Shown: in pieces, positions 25,738-39,117 of the stretch
How positions within the stretch are numbered: the stretch's first letter is position 1
Layout: the number at the start of each line of letters is the position of its first letter
DNA from: Misgurnus anguillicaudatus
Lineage: Eukaryota; Chordata; Actinopteri; Cypriniformes; Cobitidae
Direction of reading: 5' to 3'
DNA length: 64,000 bases
Assembly (NCBI RefSeq): GCF_027580225.2
Contig: NC_073352.2
Coordinates: 37,573,501-37,637,500 of the forward strand
Translations under genes and position numbers: made by a program
The notes under the pieces: model-generated
The model's database searches: none
The model's input: the letters and a program-made list of their open reading frames with translations, nothing else
What the model was told of the DNA's origin: nothing

Positions 25738-28506
25738 CTATATACCTGATGGCACCTGTTCGCCCTACCGTCCCCCGCGAAGGGGGAACCCGCCGGGTCC
25801 GCGGCCGGGAGGGTGCGCCTCGGTCGGCCTGGGGGACCGGAGATACTTCCGGTCGAAAATCCGAATTTCGTTACAGCGCCGCTCCGGCGCCTCGGGCCCG
25901 GGTCCTTCGACCTTCGGGTCGGTCGGTCCGCCGGAGGGGCCCTTTCGAACGAGCCCACCCGCGAGTATCTGGCCCTTTCCGCAGCGGAGATACGGGGTGC
26001 CGTCTCCGGATTTTCCCACGGCCGCTGCTCGGGCGCCTTAAGTCCCAGGACGTCGCCCTCGGGGTCGGTCGCTCTACCCGAGGGGACCTTTCGAACGAGC
26101 CCGCCCTCGACCCTCCGACCCTTTCCGCGGCCGAGATACGGCGGTTTGAAAAAAAAAAAAAACGCTCGTCCGGAGTTTGCTCGCCCGTAGCGTCCGCTGC
26201 GTTCGTCCGCCGGAGGCGTGACCGGTCTCGTTCGAAAGGTCTTTCCCGGGGCTTTCCGGCGACGCCGGCCCCGAGTCCGTGCGATCCCGTGGACCGGAGA
26301 TACTTCCGGTCGAATATCCGAATTTCGTTACCGCGCCGCTCCGGCGCCTCGGGTCCGGGGCCTTCGATCTTCGGGTCGATTGGTCCGCCGGAGGGGCCCT
26401 TTCGAACGAGCCCACCCGCGAGTATCTGGCCTTTTCCGCGGCGGAGATACGGGGGGCCGTCTCCGGATTTTCCCACGGCCGCTGCTCGGGCGCCTTAAGT
26501 CCGAGGACGTCGCCCTCGGGGTCGGTCGCTCTACCCGAGGGGACCTTTCGAACGAGCCCGCCCTCGACCCTCCGACCCTTTCCGCGGCCGAGATACGGCG
26601 GATCGAAAAAAAAAAACGCTGGTCCGGAGTTCGCGCGCCCGGAGCGTCCGCTGCGTTCGTCCGCCGGAGGCGCGGCCGGTCTCGTTCGAAAGGTCTTTCC
26701 CGGGGCTTTCCGGCGACGCCGGCCCCGAGTCCGTGCGACCCCGTGGACCGGAGATACTTCCGGTCGAATATCCGAATTTCGTTACCGCGCCGCTCCGGCG
26801 CCTCGGGTCCGGGGCCTTCGACCTTCGGGTCGGTCGGTCCGCCGGAGGGGCCCTTTCGAACGAGCCCACCCGCGAGTATCTGGCCCTTTCCGCAGCGGAG
26901 ATACGGGGTGCCGACTCCGGATTTTCCCACGGCCGCTGCTCGGGCGCCTTAAGTCCCAGGACGTCGCCCTCGGGGTCGGTCGCTCTACCCGAGGGGACCT
27001 TTCGAACGAGCCCGCCCTCGACCCTCCGACCCTTTCCGCGGCCGAGATACGGCGGATCGAAAAAAAAAAACGCTGGTCCGGAGTTCGCGCGCCCGTAGCG
27101 TCCGCTGCGTTCGTCCGCCGGAGGCGCGGCCGGTCTCGTTCGAAAGGTCTTTCCCGGGGCTTTCCGGCGACGCCGGCCCCGAGTCCGTGCGACCCCGTGG
27201 ACCGGAGATACTTCCGGTCGAATATCCGAATTTCGTTACGGCGCCGCTCCGGCGCCTCGGGCCCGGGGCCTTCGAACTTCGGGTCGGTCGGTCCGCCGGA
27301 GGGGCCCTTTCGAACGAGCCCACCCGGGAGTATCTGGCCCCTTCCGCAGCGGAGATACGGGGGGCCGTCTCCGGATTTTCCCACTGCCGCTGCTCGGGCG
27401 CCTTAAGTCCGAGGACGTCGCCCTCGAGGTCGGTCGCTCTACCCGAGGAGACCTTTCGAACGAGCCCGCCCTCGACCCTCCGACCCTTTTCGCGGCCGAG
27501 ATACGGCGGTTCGAAAAAAAAAAAAAACGCTCGTCCGTAGTTCGCTTGCCCGTAGCGTCCGCTGCGTTCGTCCGCCGGAGGCGCGGCCGGTCTCGTTCGA
27601 AAGGTCTCTCTCGGGGCTTTCCGTGGACGCCAGCCTCGGGTCCGTGCGACCCCGGGGGCCGGAGATACGGACTTCCACCGCTGCACCTTTAAACGGCCGT
27701 AGCTCGGGCGCCTTAAGACCGAGACCTTAGCCCTTTGGGTCCCTCATCCTCCAGGAGGGGCCCTTTCCAACGACCCCACCCACGTCTCCGTACCCCTTTC
27801 CCCGGCCGAGATACGACCCCGGGAACATCGCCCCGTCAACCCGACCACCGTGCACCCGAGGCCGGCTTTGGACCCCGCGACGGACACCCTGGAGCTCGTA
27901 CCCGGCGCACCGTTTGGTCCCTGCCATCCCACTCTTAAGCACTCCCCCACCGGACTAAGCCCCATCCTCCCGGCCCTTCTGGAGAACCAAACAGTTGGTC
28001 AACCCCAAAATTTCTCCAACCGTTGGTCAACCCGAAAGATTTTCCAGCAGTTGGTCAACCTCAATCGACTTAGGTTTTGGAGCGTTCGAATTTCCAGCAG
28101 TTGGTCAACCTCAATCGACTTAGGTTTTGGAGTGTTCGCGTTTCCAGCAGTTGGTCAACCTCAATCGACTTAGGTTTTGGAGCGTTCGCGTTTCCAGCAG
28201 TTGGTCAACCTCAATCGACTTAGGCTCTGGAGCTTTCGCCTCTCCAGCAGTTGGTCAACCCCAACGACTTAGGCTCTTGAGCTTTTACTTCTCCAGCAGT
28301 TGGTCAACCCCATCGACTTAGGTTCTGGGGCGTTCGCTTCTCCTGCCATAGACTTAGGTTCTAGAGCTATCGCCTCTCCGACAGTTGGTCAACCCCAATC
28401 GACTTAGGCTCTGGAGCTTTCACTTCTCCAGCAGTTGGTCAACCCCATCGACTTAGGTTCTGGAGCTTTCGCCTCTCCGACAGTTGGTCAACCCCGATCG
28501 ACTTAG
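25738..28506. repeat. Array unit 9, four monomers
   Basis: Monomer block 25834-27656, linker 27657-27991, short repeats 27992-28506. The last monomer has a private TTACGGCGCC change near 27,237. The second monomer joins the GCGATCCC start to an interior-type body, a probable crossover product. Confidence 0.9.
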
Positions 28507-31500
28507 CTATATACCTGATGGCACCTGTTCGCCCTACCGTCCCCCGCGAAGGGGGAACCCGCCGGGTCCGCGGCCGGGAGGGTGCGCCTCGGTCGGCCTG
28601 GGGGACCGGAGATACTTCCGGTCGAAAATCCGAATTTCGTTACAGCGCCGCTCCGGCGCCTCGGGCCCGGGTCCTTCGACCTTCGGGTCGGTCGGTCCGC
28701 CGGAGGGGCCCTTTCGAACGAGCCCACCCGCGAGTATCTGGCCCTTTCCGCAGCGGAGATACGGGGTGCCGTCTCCGGATTTTCCCACGGCCGCTGCTCG
28801 GGCGCCTTAAGTCCCAGGACGTCGCCCTCGGGGTCGGTCGTTCTACCCGAGGGGACCTTTCGAACGAGCCCGCCCTCGACCCTCCGACCCTTTCCGCGGC
28901 CGAGATACGGCGGTTTGAAAAAAAAAAAAACGCTCGTCCGGAGTTTGCTCGCCCGTAGCGTCCGCTGCGTTCGTCCGCCGGAGGCGTGACCGGTCTCGTT
29001 CGAAAGGTCTTTCCCGGGGCTTTCCGGCGACGCCGGCCCCGAGTCCGTGCGATCCCGTGGACCGGAGATACTTCCGGTCGAATATCCGAATTTCGTTACC
29101 GCGCCGCTCCGGCGCCTCGGGCCCGGGGCCTTCGACCTTCGGGTCGATTGGTCCGCCGGATGGGCCCTTTCGAACGAGCCCACCCACGAGTATCTGGCCC
29201 TTTCCGCGGCGGAGATACGGGGGGCCTTCTCCGGATTTTCCCACGGCCGCTGCTCGGGCGCCTTAAGTCCGAGGACGTCGCCCTCGGGGTCGGTCGCTCT
29301 ACCCGAGGGGACCTTTCGAACGAGCCCGCCCTCGACCCTCCGACCCTTTCCGCGGCCGAGATACGGCGGATCGAAAAAAAAAAACGCTGGTCCGGAGTTC
29401 GCGCGCCCGTAGCGTCCGCTGCGTTCGTCCGCCGGAGGCGCGGCCGGTCTCGTTCGAAAGGTCTTTCCCGGGGCTTTCCGGCGACGCCGGCCCCGAGTCC
29501 GTGCGACCCCGTGGACCGGAGATACTTCCGGTAGAATATCCGAATTTCGTTACCGCGCCGCTCCGGCGCCTCGGGTCCGGGGCCTTCGATCTTCGGGTCG
29601 ATTGGTCCGCCGGAGGGGCCCTTTCGAACGAGCCCACCCGCGAGTATCTGGCCTTTTCCGCGGCGGAGATACGGGGGGCCGTCTCCGGATTTTCCCACGG
29701 CCGCTGCTCGGGCGCCTTAAGTCCGAGGACGTCGCCCTCGGGGTCGGTCGCTCTACCCGAGGGGACCTTTCGAACGAGCCCGCCCTCGACCCTCCGACCC
29801 TTTCCGCGGCCGAGATACGGCGGATCGAAAAAAAAAAAACGCTGGTCCGGAGTTCGCGCGCCCGGAGCGTCCGCTGCGTTCGTCCGCCGGAGGCGCGGCC
29901 GGTCTCGTTCGAAAGGTCTTTCCCGGGGCTTTCCGGCGACGCCGGCCCCGAGTCCGTGCGACCCCGTGGACCGGAGATACTTCCGGTCGAATATCCGAAT
30001 TTCGTTACCGCGCCGCTCCGGCGCCTCGGGTCCGGGGCCTTCGACCTTCGGGTCGGTCGGTCCGCCGGAGGGGCCCTTTCGAACGAGCCCACCCGCGAGT
30101 ATCTGGCCCTTTCCGCAGCGGAGATACGGGGTGCCGACTCCGGATTTTCCCACGGCCGCTGCTCGGGCGCCTTAAGTCCCAGGACGTCGCCCTCGGGGTC
30201 GGTCGCTCTACCCGAGGGGACCTTTCGAACGAGCCCGCCCTCGACCCTCCGACCCTTTCCGCGGCCGAGATACGGCGGATCGAAGAAAAAAAACGCTGGT
30301 CCGGAGTTTGCGCGCCCGTAGCGTCCGCTGCGTTCGTCCGCCGGAGGCGCGGCCGGTCTCGTTCGAAAGGTCTTTCCCGGGGCTTTCCGGCGACGCCGGC
30401 CCCGAGTCCGTGCGACCCCGTGGACCGGAGATACTTCCGGTCGAATATCCGAATTTCGTTACCGCGCCGCTCCGGCGCCTCGGGCCCGGGGCCTTCGAAC
30501 TTCGGGTCGGTCGGTCCGCCGGAGGGGCCCTTTCGAACGAGCCCACCCGGGAGTATCTGGCCCCTTCCGCAGCGGAGATACGGGGGGCCGTCTCCGGATT
30601 TTCCCACTGCCGCTGCTCGGGCGCCTTAAGTCCGAGGACGTCGCCCTCGAGGTCGGTCGCTCTACCCGAGGAGTCCTTTCGAACGAGCCCGCCCTCGACC
30701 CTCCGACCCTTTTCACGGCCGAGATACGGCGGTTCGAAAAAAAAAAAAAACGCTCGTCCGTAGTTCGCTTGCCCGTAGCGTCCGCTGCGTTCGTCCGCCG
30801 GAGGCGCGGCCGGTCTCGTTCGAAAGGTCTCTCTCGGGGCTTTCCGTGGACGCCAGCCTCGGGTCCGTGCGACCCCGGGGGCCGGAGATACGGACTTCCA
30901 CCGCTGCACCTTTAAACGGCCGTAGCTCGGGCGCCTTAAGACCGAGACCTTAGCCCTTTGGGTCCCTCATCCTCCAGGAGGGGCCCTTTCCAACGACCCC
31001 ACCCACGTCTCCGTACCCCTTTCCCCGGCCGAGATACGACCCCGGGAACATCGCCCCGTCAACCCGACCACCGTGCACCCGAGGCCGGCTTTGGACCCCG
31101 CGACGGACACCCTGGAGCTCGTACCCGGCGCACCGTTTGGTCCCTGCCATCCCACTCTTAAGCACTCCCCCACCGGACTAAGCCCCATCCTCCCGGCCCT
31201 TCTGGAGAACCAAACAGTTGGTCAACCCCAAAATTTCTCCAACCGTTGGTCAACCCGAAAGATTTTCCAGCAGTTGGTCAACCTCAATCGACTTAGGTTT
31301 TGGAGCGTTCGAATTTCCAGCAGTTGGTCAACCTCAATCGACTTAGGTTTTGGAGTGTTCGCGTTTCCAGCAGTTGGTCAACCTCAATCGACTTAGGTTT
31401 TGGAGCGTTCGCGTTTCCAGCAGTTGGTCAACCTCAATCGACTTAGGCTCTGGAGCTTTCGCCTCTCCAGCAGTTGGTCAACCCCAACGACTTAGGCTCT

Positions 31501-31729
31501 TGAGCTTTTACTTCTCCAGCAGTTGGTCAACCCCATCGACTTAGGTTCTGGGGCGTTCGCTTCTCCTGCCATAGACTTAGGTTCTAGAGCTATCGCCTCT
31601 CCGACAGTTGGTCAACCCCAATCGACTTAGGCTCTGGAGCTTTCACTTCTCCAGCAGTTGGTCAACCCCATCGACTTAGGTTCTGGAGCTTTCGCCTCTC
31701 CGACAGTTGGTCAACCCCGATCGACTTAG
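28507..31729. repeat. Array unit 10, five monomers
   Basis: Monomer block 28603-30879, linker 30880-31214, short repeats 31215-31729. One A-tract is interrupted (CGAAGAAAAAAAACG near 30,281). The terminal monomer has private changes (GAGGAGTCC near 30,668 and TTTTCACGG near 30,711). Confidence 0.9.
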
Positions 31730-34495
31730 CTATATACCTGATGGCACCTGTTCGCCCTACCGTCCCACGCGAAGGGGGAACCCGCCGGGTCCGCGGCCGG
31801 GAGGGTGCGCCTCGGTCGGCCTGGGGGACCGGAGATACTTCCGGTCGAAAATCCGAATTTCGTTACAGCGCCGCTCCGGCGCCTCGGGCCCGGGTCCTTC
31901 GACCTTCGGGTCGGTCGGTCCGCCGGAGGGGCCCTTTCGAACGAGCCCACCCGCGAGTATCTGGCCCTTTCCGCAGCGGAGATACGGGGTGCCGTCTCCG
32001 GGTTTTCCCACGGCCGCTGCTCGGGCGCCTTAAGTCCCAGGACGTCGCCCTCGGGGTCGGTCGCTCTACCCGAGGGGACCTTTCGAACGAGCCCGCCCTC
32101 GACCCTCCGACCCTTTCCGCGGCCGAGATACGGCGGTTTGAAAAAAAAAAAAACACTCGTCCGGAGTTTGCTCGCCCGTAGCGTCCGCTGCGTTCGTCCG
32201 CCGGAGGCGTGACCGGTCTCGTTCGAAAGGTCTTTCCCGGGGCTTTCCGGCGACGCCGGCCTCGAGTCCGTGCGATCCCGTGGACCGGAGATACTTCCGG
32301 TCGAATATCCGAATTTCGTTACCGCGCCGCTCCGGCGCCTCGGGCCCGGGGCCTTCGACCTTCGGGTCGATTGGTCCGCCGGATGGGCCCTTTCGAACGA
32401 GCCCACCCACGAGTATCTGGCCCTTTCCGCGGCGGAGATACAGGGGGCCTTCTCCGGATTTTCCCACGGCCGCTGCTCGGGCGCCTTAAGTCCGAGGACG
32501 TCGCCCTCGGGGTCGGTCGCTCTACCCGAGGGGACCTTTCGAACGAGCCCGCCCTCGACCCTCCGACCCTTTCCGCGGCCGAGATACGGCGGATCGAAAA
32601 AAAAAAACGCTGGTCCGGAGTTCGCGCGCCCGTAGCGTCCGCTGCGTTCGTCCGCCGGAGGCGCGGCCGGTCTCGTTCGAAAGGTCTTTCCCGGGGCTTT
32701 CCGGCGACGCCGGCCCCGAGTCCGTGCGACCCCGTGGACCGGAGATACTTCCGGTAGAATATCCGAATTTCGTTACCGCGCCGCTCCGGCGCCTCGGGTC
32801 CGGGGCCTTCGAACTTCGGGTCGATTGGTCCGCCGGAGGGGCCCTTTCGAACGAGCCCACCCGCGAGTATCTGGCCTTTTCCGCGGCGGAGATACGGGGG
32901 GCCGTCTCCGGATTTTCCCACGGCCGCTGCTCGGGCGCCTTAAGTCCGAGGACGTCGCCCTCGGGGTCGGTCGCTCTACCCGAGGGGAACTTTCGAACGA
33001 GCCCGCCCTCGACCCTCCGACCCTTTCCGCGGCCGAGATACGGCGGATCGAAAAAAAAAAACGCTGGTCCGGAGTTCGCGCGCCCGTAGCGTCCGCTGCG
33101 TTCGTCCGCCGGAGGCGCGGCCGGTCTCGTTCGAAAGGTCTTTCCCGGGGCTTTCCGGCGATGCCGGCCACGAGTCCGTGCGACCCCGTGGACCGGAGAT
33201 ACTTCCGGTCGAATATCCGAATTTCGTTACCGCGCCGCTCCGGCCCCTCGGGTCCGGGGCCTTCGACCTTCGGGTCGATTGGTCCGCCGGAGGGGCCCTT
33301 TCGAACGAGCCCACCCGCGAGTATCTGGCCTTTTCCGCGGCGGAGATACGGGGGGCCGTCTCCGGATTTTCCCACGGCCGCTGCTCGGGCGCCTTAAGTC
33401 CGAGGACGTCGCCCTCGGGGTCGGTCGCTCTACCCGAGGAGACCTTTCGAACGAGCCCGCCCTCGACCCTCCGACCCTTTTCGCGGCCGAGATACGGCGG
33501 TTCGAAAAAAAAAAAACGCTCGTCCGTAGTTCGCGCGCCCGTAGCGTCCGCTGCGTTCGTCCGCCGGAGGCGCGGCCGTTCTCGTTCGAAAGGTCTCTCT
33601 CGGGGCTTTCCGGGGACGCCAGCCTCGGGTCCGTGCGACCCCGGGGGCCGGAGATACGGACTTCCACTGCTGCACCTTTAAACGGCCGTAGCTCGGGCGC
33701 CTTAAGACCGAGACCTTAGCCCTTTGGGTCCCTCATCCTCCAGGAGGGGCCCTTTCCAACGACCCCACCCACGTCTCCGTACCCCCTTCCCCGGCCGAGA
33801 TACGACCCCGGGAACATCGCCCCGTCAACCCGACCACCGTGCACCCGAGGCCGGCTTTGGACCCCGCGACGGACACCCTGGAGCTCGTACCCGGCGCACC
33901 GTTTGGTCCCTGCCATCCCACTCTTAAGCACTCCCCCACCGGACTAAGCCCCATCCTCCCGGCCCTTCTGGAGAACCAAACAGTTGGTCAACCCCAAAAT
34001 TTCTCCAACCGTTGGTCAACCCGAAAGATTTTCCAGCAGTTGGTCAACCTCAATCGACTTAGGTTTTGGAGCGTTCGAATTTCCAGCAGTTGGTCAACTT
34101 CAATCGACTTAGGTTTTGGAGTGTTCGCGTTTCCAGCAGTTGGTCAACCTCAATCGACTTAGGTTTTGGAGCGTTCGCGTTTCCAGCAGTTGGTCAACCT
34201 CAATCGACTTAGGCTCTGGAGCTTTCGCCTCTCCAGCAGTTGGTCAACCCCAACGACTTAGGCTCTTGAGCTTTTACTTCTCCAGCAGTTGGTCAACCCC
34301 ATCGACTTAGGTTCTGGGGCGTTCGCTTCTCCTGCCATAGACTTAGGTTCTAGAGCTATCGCCTCTCCGACAGTTGGTCAACCCCAATCGACTTAGGCTC
34401 TGGAGCTTTCACTTCTCCAGCAGTTGGTCAACCCCATCGACTTAGGTTCTGGAGCTTTCGCCTCTCCGACAGTTGGTCAACCCCGATCGACTTAG
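31730..34495. repeat. Array unit 11, four monomers, variant-rich
   Basis: Monomer block 31826-33645, linker 33646-33980, short repeats 33981-34495. It carries diagnostic variants: CTCCGGGTTTTCC near 31,996, AAACACTCGTCC near 32,151, GAGGGGAACTTTCG near 32,983, CCGGCCCCTCGG near 33,239 and GGCCGTTCTCG near 33,575. All recur in the same order in the unit at 39,118. Confidence 0.9.
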
Positions 34496-35440
34496 CTATA
34501 TACCTGATGGCACCTGTTCGCCCTACCGTCCCCCGCGAAGGGGGAACCCGCCGGGTCCGCGGCAGGGAGGGTGCGCCTCGGTCGGCCTGGGGCCGGAGAT
34601 ACGGACTTCCACCGCTGCACCTTTAAACGGCCGTAGCTCGGGCGCCTTAAGACCGAGACCTTAGCCCTTTGGGTCCCTCATCCTCCAGGAGGGGCCCTTT
34701 CCAACGACCCCACCCACGTCTCCGTACCCCTTTCCCCGGCCGAGATACGACCCCGGGAACATCGCCCCGTCAACCCGACCACCGTGCACCCGAGGCCGGC
34801 TTTGGACCCCGCGACGGACACCCTGGAGCTCGTACCCGGCGCACCGTTTGGTCCCTGCCATCCCACTCTTAAGCACTCCCCCACCGGACTAAGCCCCATC
34901 CTCCCGGCCCTTCTGGAGAACCAAACAGTTGGTCAACCCCAAAATTTCTCCAACCGTTGGTCAACCCGAAAGATTTTCCAGCAGTTGGTCAACCTCAATC
35001 GACTTAGGTTTTGGAGCGTTCGAATTTCCAGCAGTTGGTCAACCTCAATCGACTTAGGTTTTGGAGTGTTCGCGTTTCCAGCAGTTGGTCAACCTCAATC
35101 GACTTAGGTTTTGGAGCGTTCGCGTTTCCAGCAGTTGGTCAACCTCAATCGACTTAGGCTCTGGAGCTTTCGCCTCTCCAGCAGTTGGTCAACCCCAACG
35201 ACTTAGGCTCTTGAGCTTTTACTTCTCCAGCAGTTGGTCAACCCCATCGACTTAGGTTCTGGGGCGTTCGCTTCTCCTGCCATAGACTTAGGTTCTAGAG
35301 CTATCGCCTCTCCGACAGTTGGTCAACCCCAATCGACTTAGGCTCTGGAGCTTTCACTTCTCCAGCAGTTGGTCAACCCCATCGACTTAGGTTCTGGAGC
35401 TTTCGCCTCTCCGACAGTTGGTCAACCCCGATCGACTTAG
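34496..35440. repeat. Array unit 12, zero monomers
   Basis: The leader (34,496-34,590) joins directly to the linker at 34,591 with no 455 bp monomer, followed by short repeats 34,926-35,440. At 945 bp this is the bare frame of the higher-order unit. The joint lies in the shared GGGG(A/C)CGGAGATAC sequence, as expected if homologous exchange between the first monomer and the linker removed the whole block. A private GGCAGGGAGG change is near 34,561. Confidence 0.9.
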
Positions 35441-38400
35441 CTATATACCTGATGGCACCTGTTCGCCCTACCGTCCCCCGCGAAGGGGGAACCCGCCGGG
35501 TCCGCGGCCGGGAGGGTGCGCCTCGGTCGGCCTGGGGGACCGGAGATACTTCCGGTCGAAAATCCGAATTTCGTTACAGCGCCGCTCCGGCGCCTCGGGC
35601 CCGGGTCCTTCGACCTTCGGGTCGGTCGGTCCGCCGGAGGGGCCCTTTCGAACGAGCCCACCCGCGAGTATCTGGCCCTTTCCGCAGCGGAGATACAGGG
35701 TGCCGTCTCCGGATTTTCCCACGGCCGCTGCTCGGGCGCCTTAAGTCCCAGGACGTCGCCCTCGGGGTCGGTCGCTCTACCCGAGGGGACCTTTCGAACG
35801 AGCCCGCCCTCGACCCTCCGACCCTTTCCGCGGCCGAGATACGGCGGTTTGAAAAAAAAAAAAACGCTCGTCCGGAGTTTGCTCGCCCGTAGCGTCCGCT
35901 GCGTTCGTCCGCCGGAGGCGTGACCGGTCTCGTTCGAAAGGTCTTTCCCGGGGCTTTCCGGCGACGCCGGCCCCGAGTCCGTGCGATCCCGTGGACCGGA
36001 GATACTTCCGGTCGAATATCCGAATTTCGTTACCGCGCCGCTCCGGCGCCTCGGGCCCGGGGCCTTCGACCTTCGGGTCGATTGGTCCGCCGGATGGGCC
36101 CTTTCGAACGAGCCCACCCACGAGTATCTGGCCCTTTCCGCGGCGGAGATACGGGGGGCCTTCTCCGGATTTTCCCACGGCCGCTGCTCGGGCGCCTTAA
36201 GTCCGAGGACGTCGCCCTCGGGGTCGGTCGCTCTACCCGAGGGGACCTTTCGAACGAGCCCGCCCTCGACCCTCCGACCCTTTCTCCGGCCGAGATACGG
36301 CGGATCGAAAAAAAAAAACGCTGGTCCGGAGTTCGCGCGCCCGTAGCGTCCGCTGCGTTCGTCCGCCGGAGGCGCGGCCGGTCTCGTTCGAAAGGTCTTT
36401 CCCGGGGCTTTCCGGCGACGCCGGCCCCGAGTCCGTGCGACCCCGTGGACCGGAGATACTTCCGGTAGAATATCCGAATTTCGTTACCGCGCCGCTCCGG
36501 CGCCTCGGGTCCGGGGCCTTCGATCTTCGGGTCGATTGGTCCGCCGGAGGGGCCCTTTCGAACGAGCCCACCCACGAGTATCTGGCCCTTTCCGCGGCGG
36601 AGATACGGGGGGCCTTCTCCGGATTTTCCCACGGCCGCTGCTCGGGCGCCTTAAGTCCGAGGACGTCGCCCTCGGGGTCGGTCGCTCTACCCGAGGGGAC
36701 CTTTCGAACGAGCCCGCCCTCGACCCTCCGACCCTTTCCGCGGCCGAGATACGGCGGATCGAAAAAAAAAAACGCTGGTCCGGAGTTCGCGCGCCCGTAG
36801 CGTCCGCTGCGTTCGTCCGCCGGAGGCGCGGCCGGTCTCGTTCGAAAGGTCTTTCCCGGGGCTTTCCGGCGACGCCGGCCCCGAGTCCGTGCGACCCCGT
36901 GGACCGGAGATACTTCCGGTAGAATATCCGAATTTCGTTACCGCGCCGCTCCGGCGCCTCGGGTCCGGGGCCTTCGATCTTCGGGTCGATTGGTCCGCCG
37001 GAGGGGCCCTTTCGAACGAGCCCACCCGCGAGTATCTGGCCTTTTCCGCGGCGGAGATACGGGGGGCCGTCTCCGGATTTTCCCACGGCCGCTGCTCGGG
37101 CGCCTTAAGTCCGAGGACGTCGCCCTCGGGGTCGGTCGCTCTACCCGAGGGGACCTTTCGAACGAGCCCGCCCTCGACCCTCCGACCCTTTCCGCGGCCG
37201 AGATACGGCGGATCGAAAAAAAAAAACGCTGGTCCGGAGTTCGCGCGCCCGGAGCGTCCGCTGCGTTCGTCCGCCGGAGGCGCGGCCGGTCTCGTTCGAA
37301 AGGTCTTTCCCGGGGCTTTCCGGCGACGCCGGCCTCGAGTCCGTGCGACCCCGTGGACCGGAGATACTTCAGGTCGAATATCCGAATTTCGTTACCGCGC
37401 CGCTCCGGCGCCTCGGGTCCGGGGCCTTCGACCTTCGGGTCGGTCGGTCCGCCGGAGGGGCCCTTTCGAACGAGCCCACCCGCGAGTATCTGGCCCTTTC
37501 CGCAGCGGAGATACGGGGTGCCGACTCCGGATTTTCCCACGGCCGCTGCTCGGGCGCCTTAAGTCCCAGGACGTCGCCCTCGGGGTCGGTCGCTCTACCC
37601 GAGGGGACCTTTCGAACGAGCCCGCCCTCGACCCTCCGACCCTTTCCGCGGCCGAGATACGGCGGATCGAAAAAAAAAAAACGCTGGTCCGGAGTTCGCG
37701 CGCCCGTAGCGTCCGCTGCGTTCGTCCGCCGGAGGCGCGGCCGGTCTCGTTCAAAAGGTCTTTCCCGGGGCTTTCCGGCGACGCCGGCCCCGAGTCCGTG
37801 CGACCCCGTGGACCGGAGATACTTCCGGTCGAATATCCGAATTTCGTTACCGCGCCGCTCCGGCGCCTCGGGCCCGGGGCCTTCGAACTTCGGGTCGGTC
37901 GGTCCGCCGGAATGGCCCTTTCGAACGAGCCCACCCGGGAGTATCTGGCCCCTTCCGCAGCGGAGATACGGGGGGCCGTCTCCGGATTTTCCCACTGCCG
38001 CTGCTCGGGCGCCTTAAGTCCGAGGACGTCGCCCTCGAGGTCGGTCGCTCTACCCGAGGAGACCTTTCGAACGAGCCCGCCCTCGACCCTCCGACCCTTT
38101 TCGCGGCCGAGATACGGCGGTTCGAAAAAAAAAAAAAACGCTCGTCCGTAGTTCGCTTGCCCGTAGCGTCTGCTGCGTTCGTCCGCCGGAGGCGCGGCCG
38201 GTCTCGTTCGAAAGGTCTCTCTCGGGGCTTTCCGTGGACGCCAGCCTCGGGTCCGTGCGACCCCGGGGGCCGGAGATACGGACTTCCACCGCTGCACCTT
38301 TAAACGGCCGTAGCTCGGGCGCCTTAAGACCGAGACCTTAGCCCTTTGGGTCCCTCATCCTCCAGGAGGGGCCCTTTCCAACGACCCCACCCACGTCTCC

Positions 38401-39117
38401 GTACCCCTTTCCCCGGCCGAGATACGACCCCGGGAACATCGCCCCGTCAACCCGACCACCGTGCACCCGAGGCCGGCTTTGGACCCCGCGACGGACACCC
38501 TGGAGCTCGTACCCGGCGCACCGTTTGGTCCCTGCCATCCCACTCTTAAGCACTCCCCCACCGGACTAAGCCCCATCCTCCCGGCCCTTCTGGAGAACCA
38601 AACAGTTGGTCAACCCCAAAATTTCTCCAACCGTTGGTCAACCAGAAAGATTTTCCAGCAGTTGGTCAACCTCAATCGACTTAGGTTTTGGAGCGTTCGA
38701 ATTTCCAGCAGTTGGTCAACCTCAATCGACTTAGGTTTTGGAGTGTTCGCGTTTCCAGCAGTTGGTCAACCTCAATCGACTTAGGTTTTGGAGCGTTCGC
38801 GTTTCCAGCAGTTGGTCAACCTCAATCGACTTAGGCTCTGGAGCTTTCGCCTCTCCAGCAGTTGGTCAACCCCAACGACTTAGGCTCTTGAGCTTTTACT
38901 TCTCCAGCAGTTGGTCAACCCCATCGACTTAGGTTCTGGGGCGTTCGCTTCTCCTGCCATAGACTTAGGTTCTAGAGCTATCGCCTCTCCGACAGTTGGT
39001 CAACCCCAATCGACTTAGGCTCTGGAGCTTTCACTTCTCCAGCAGTTGGTCAACCCCATCGACTTAGGTTCTGGAGCTTTCGCCTCTCCGACAGTTGGTC
39101 AACCCCGATCGACTTAG
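35441..39117. repeat. Array unit 13, six monomers
   Basis: Monomer block 35537-38267, linker 38268-38602, short repeats 38603-39117. Private changes include CTTTCTCCGGCCG near 36,282, CTTCAGGTCG near 37,367 and CCGGAATGGCCC near 37,907. A second interior monomer repeats the CCACGAGTATC type, which suggests that an internal monomer duplication raised n to six. Confidence 0.9.
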
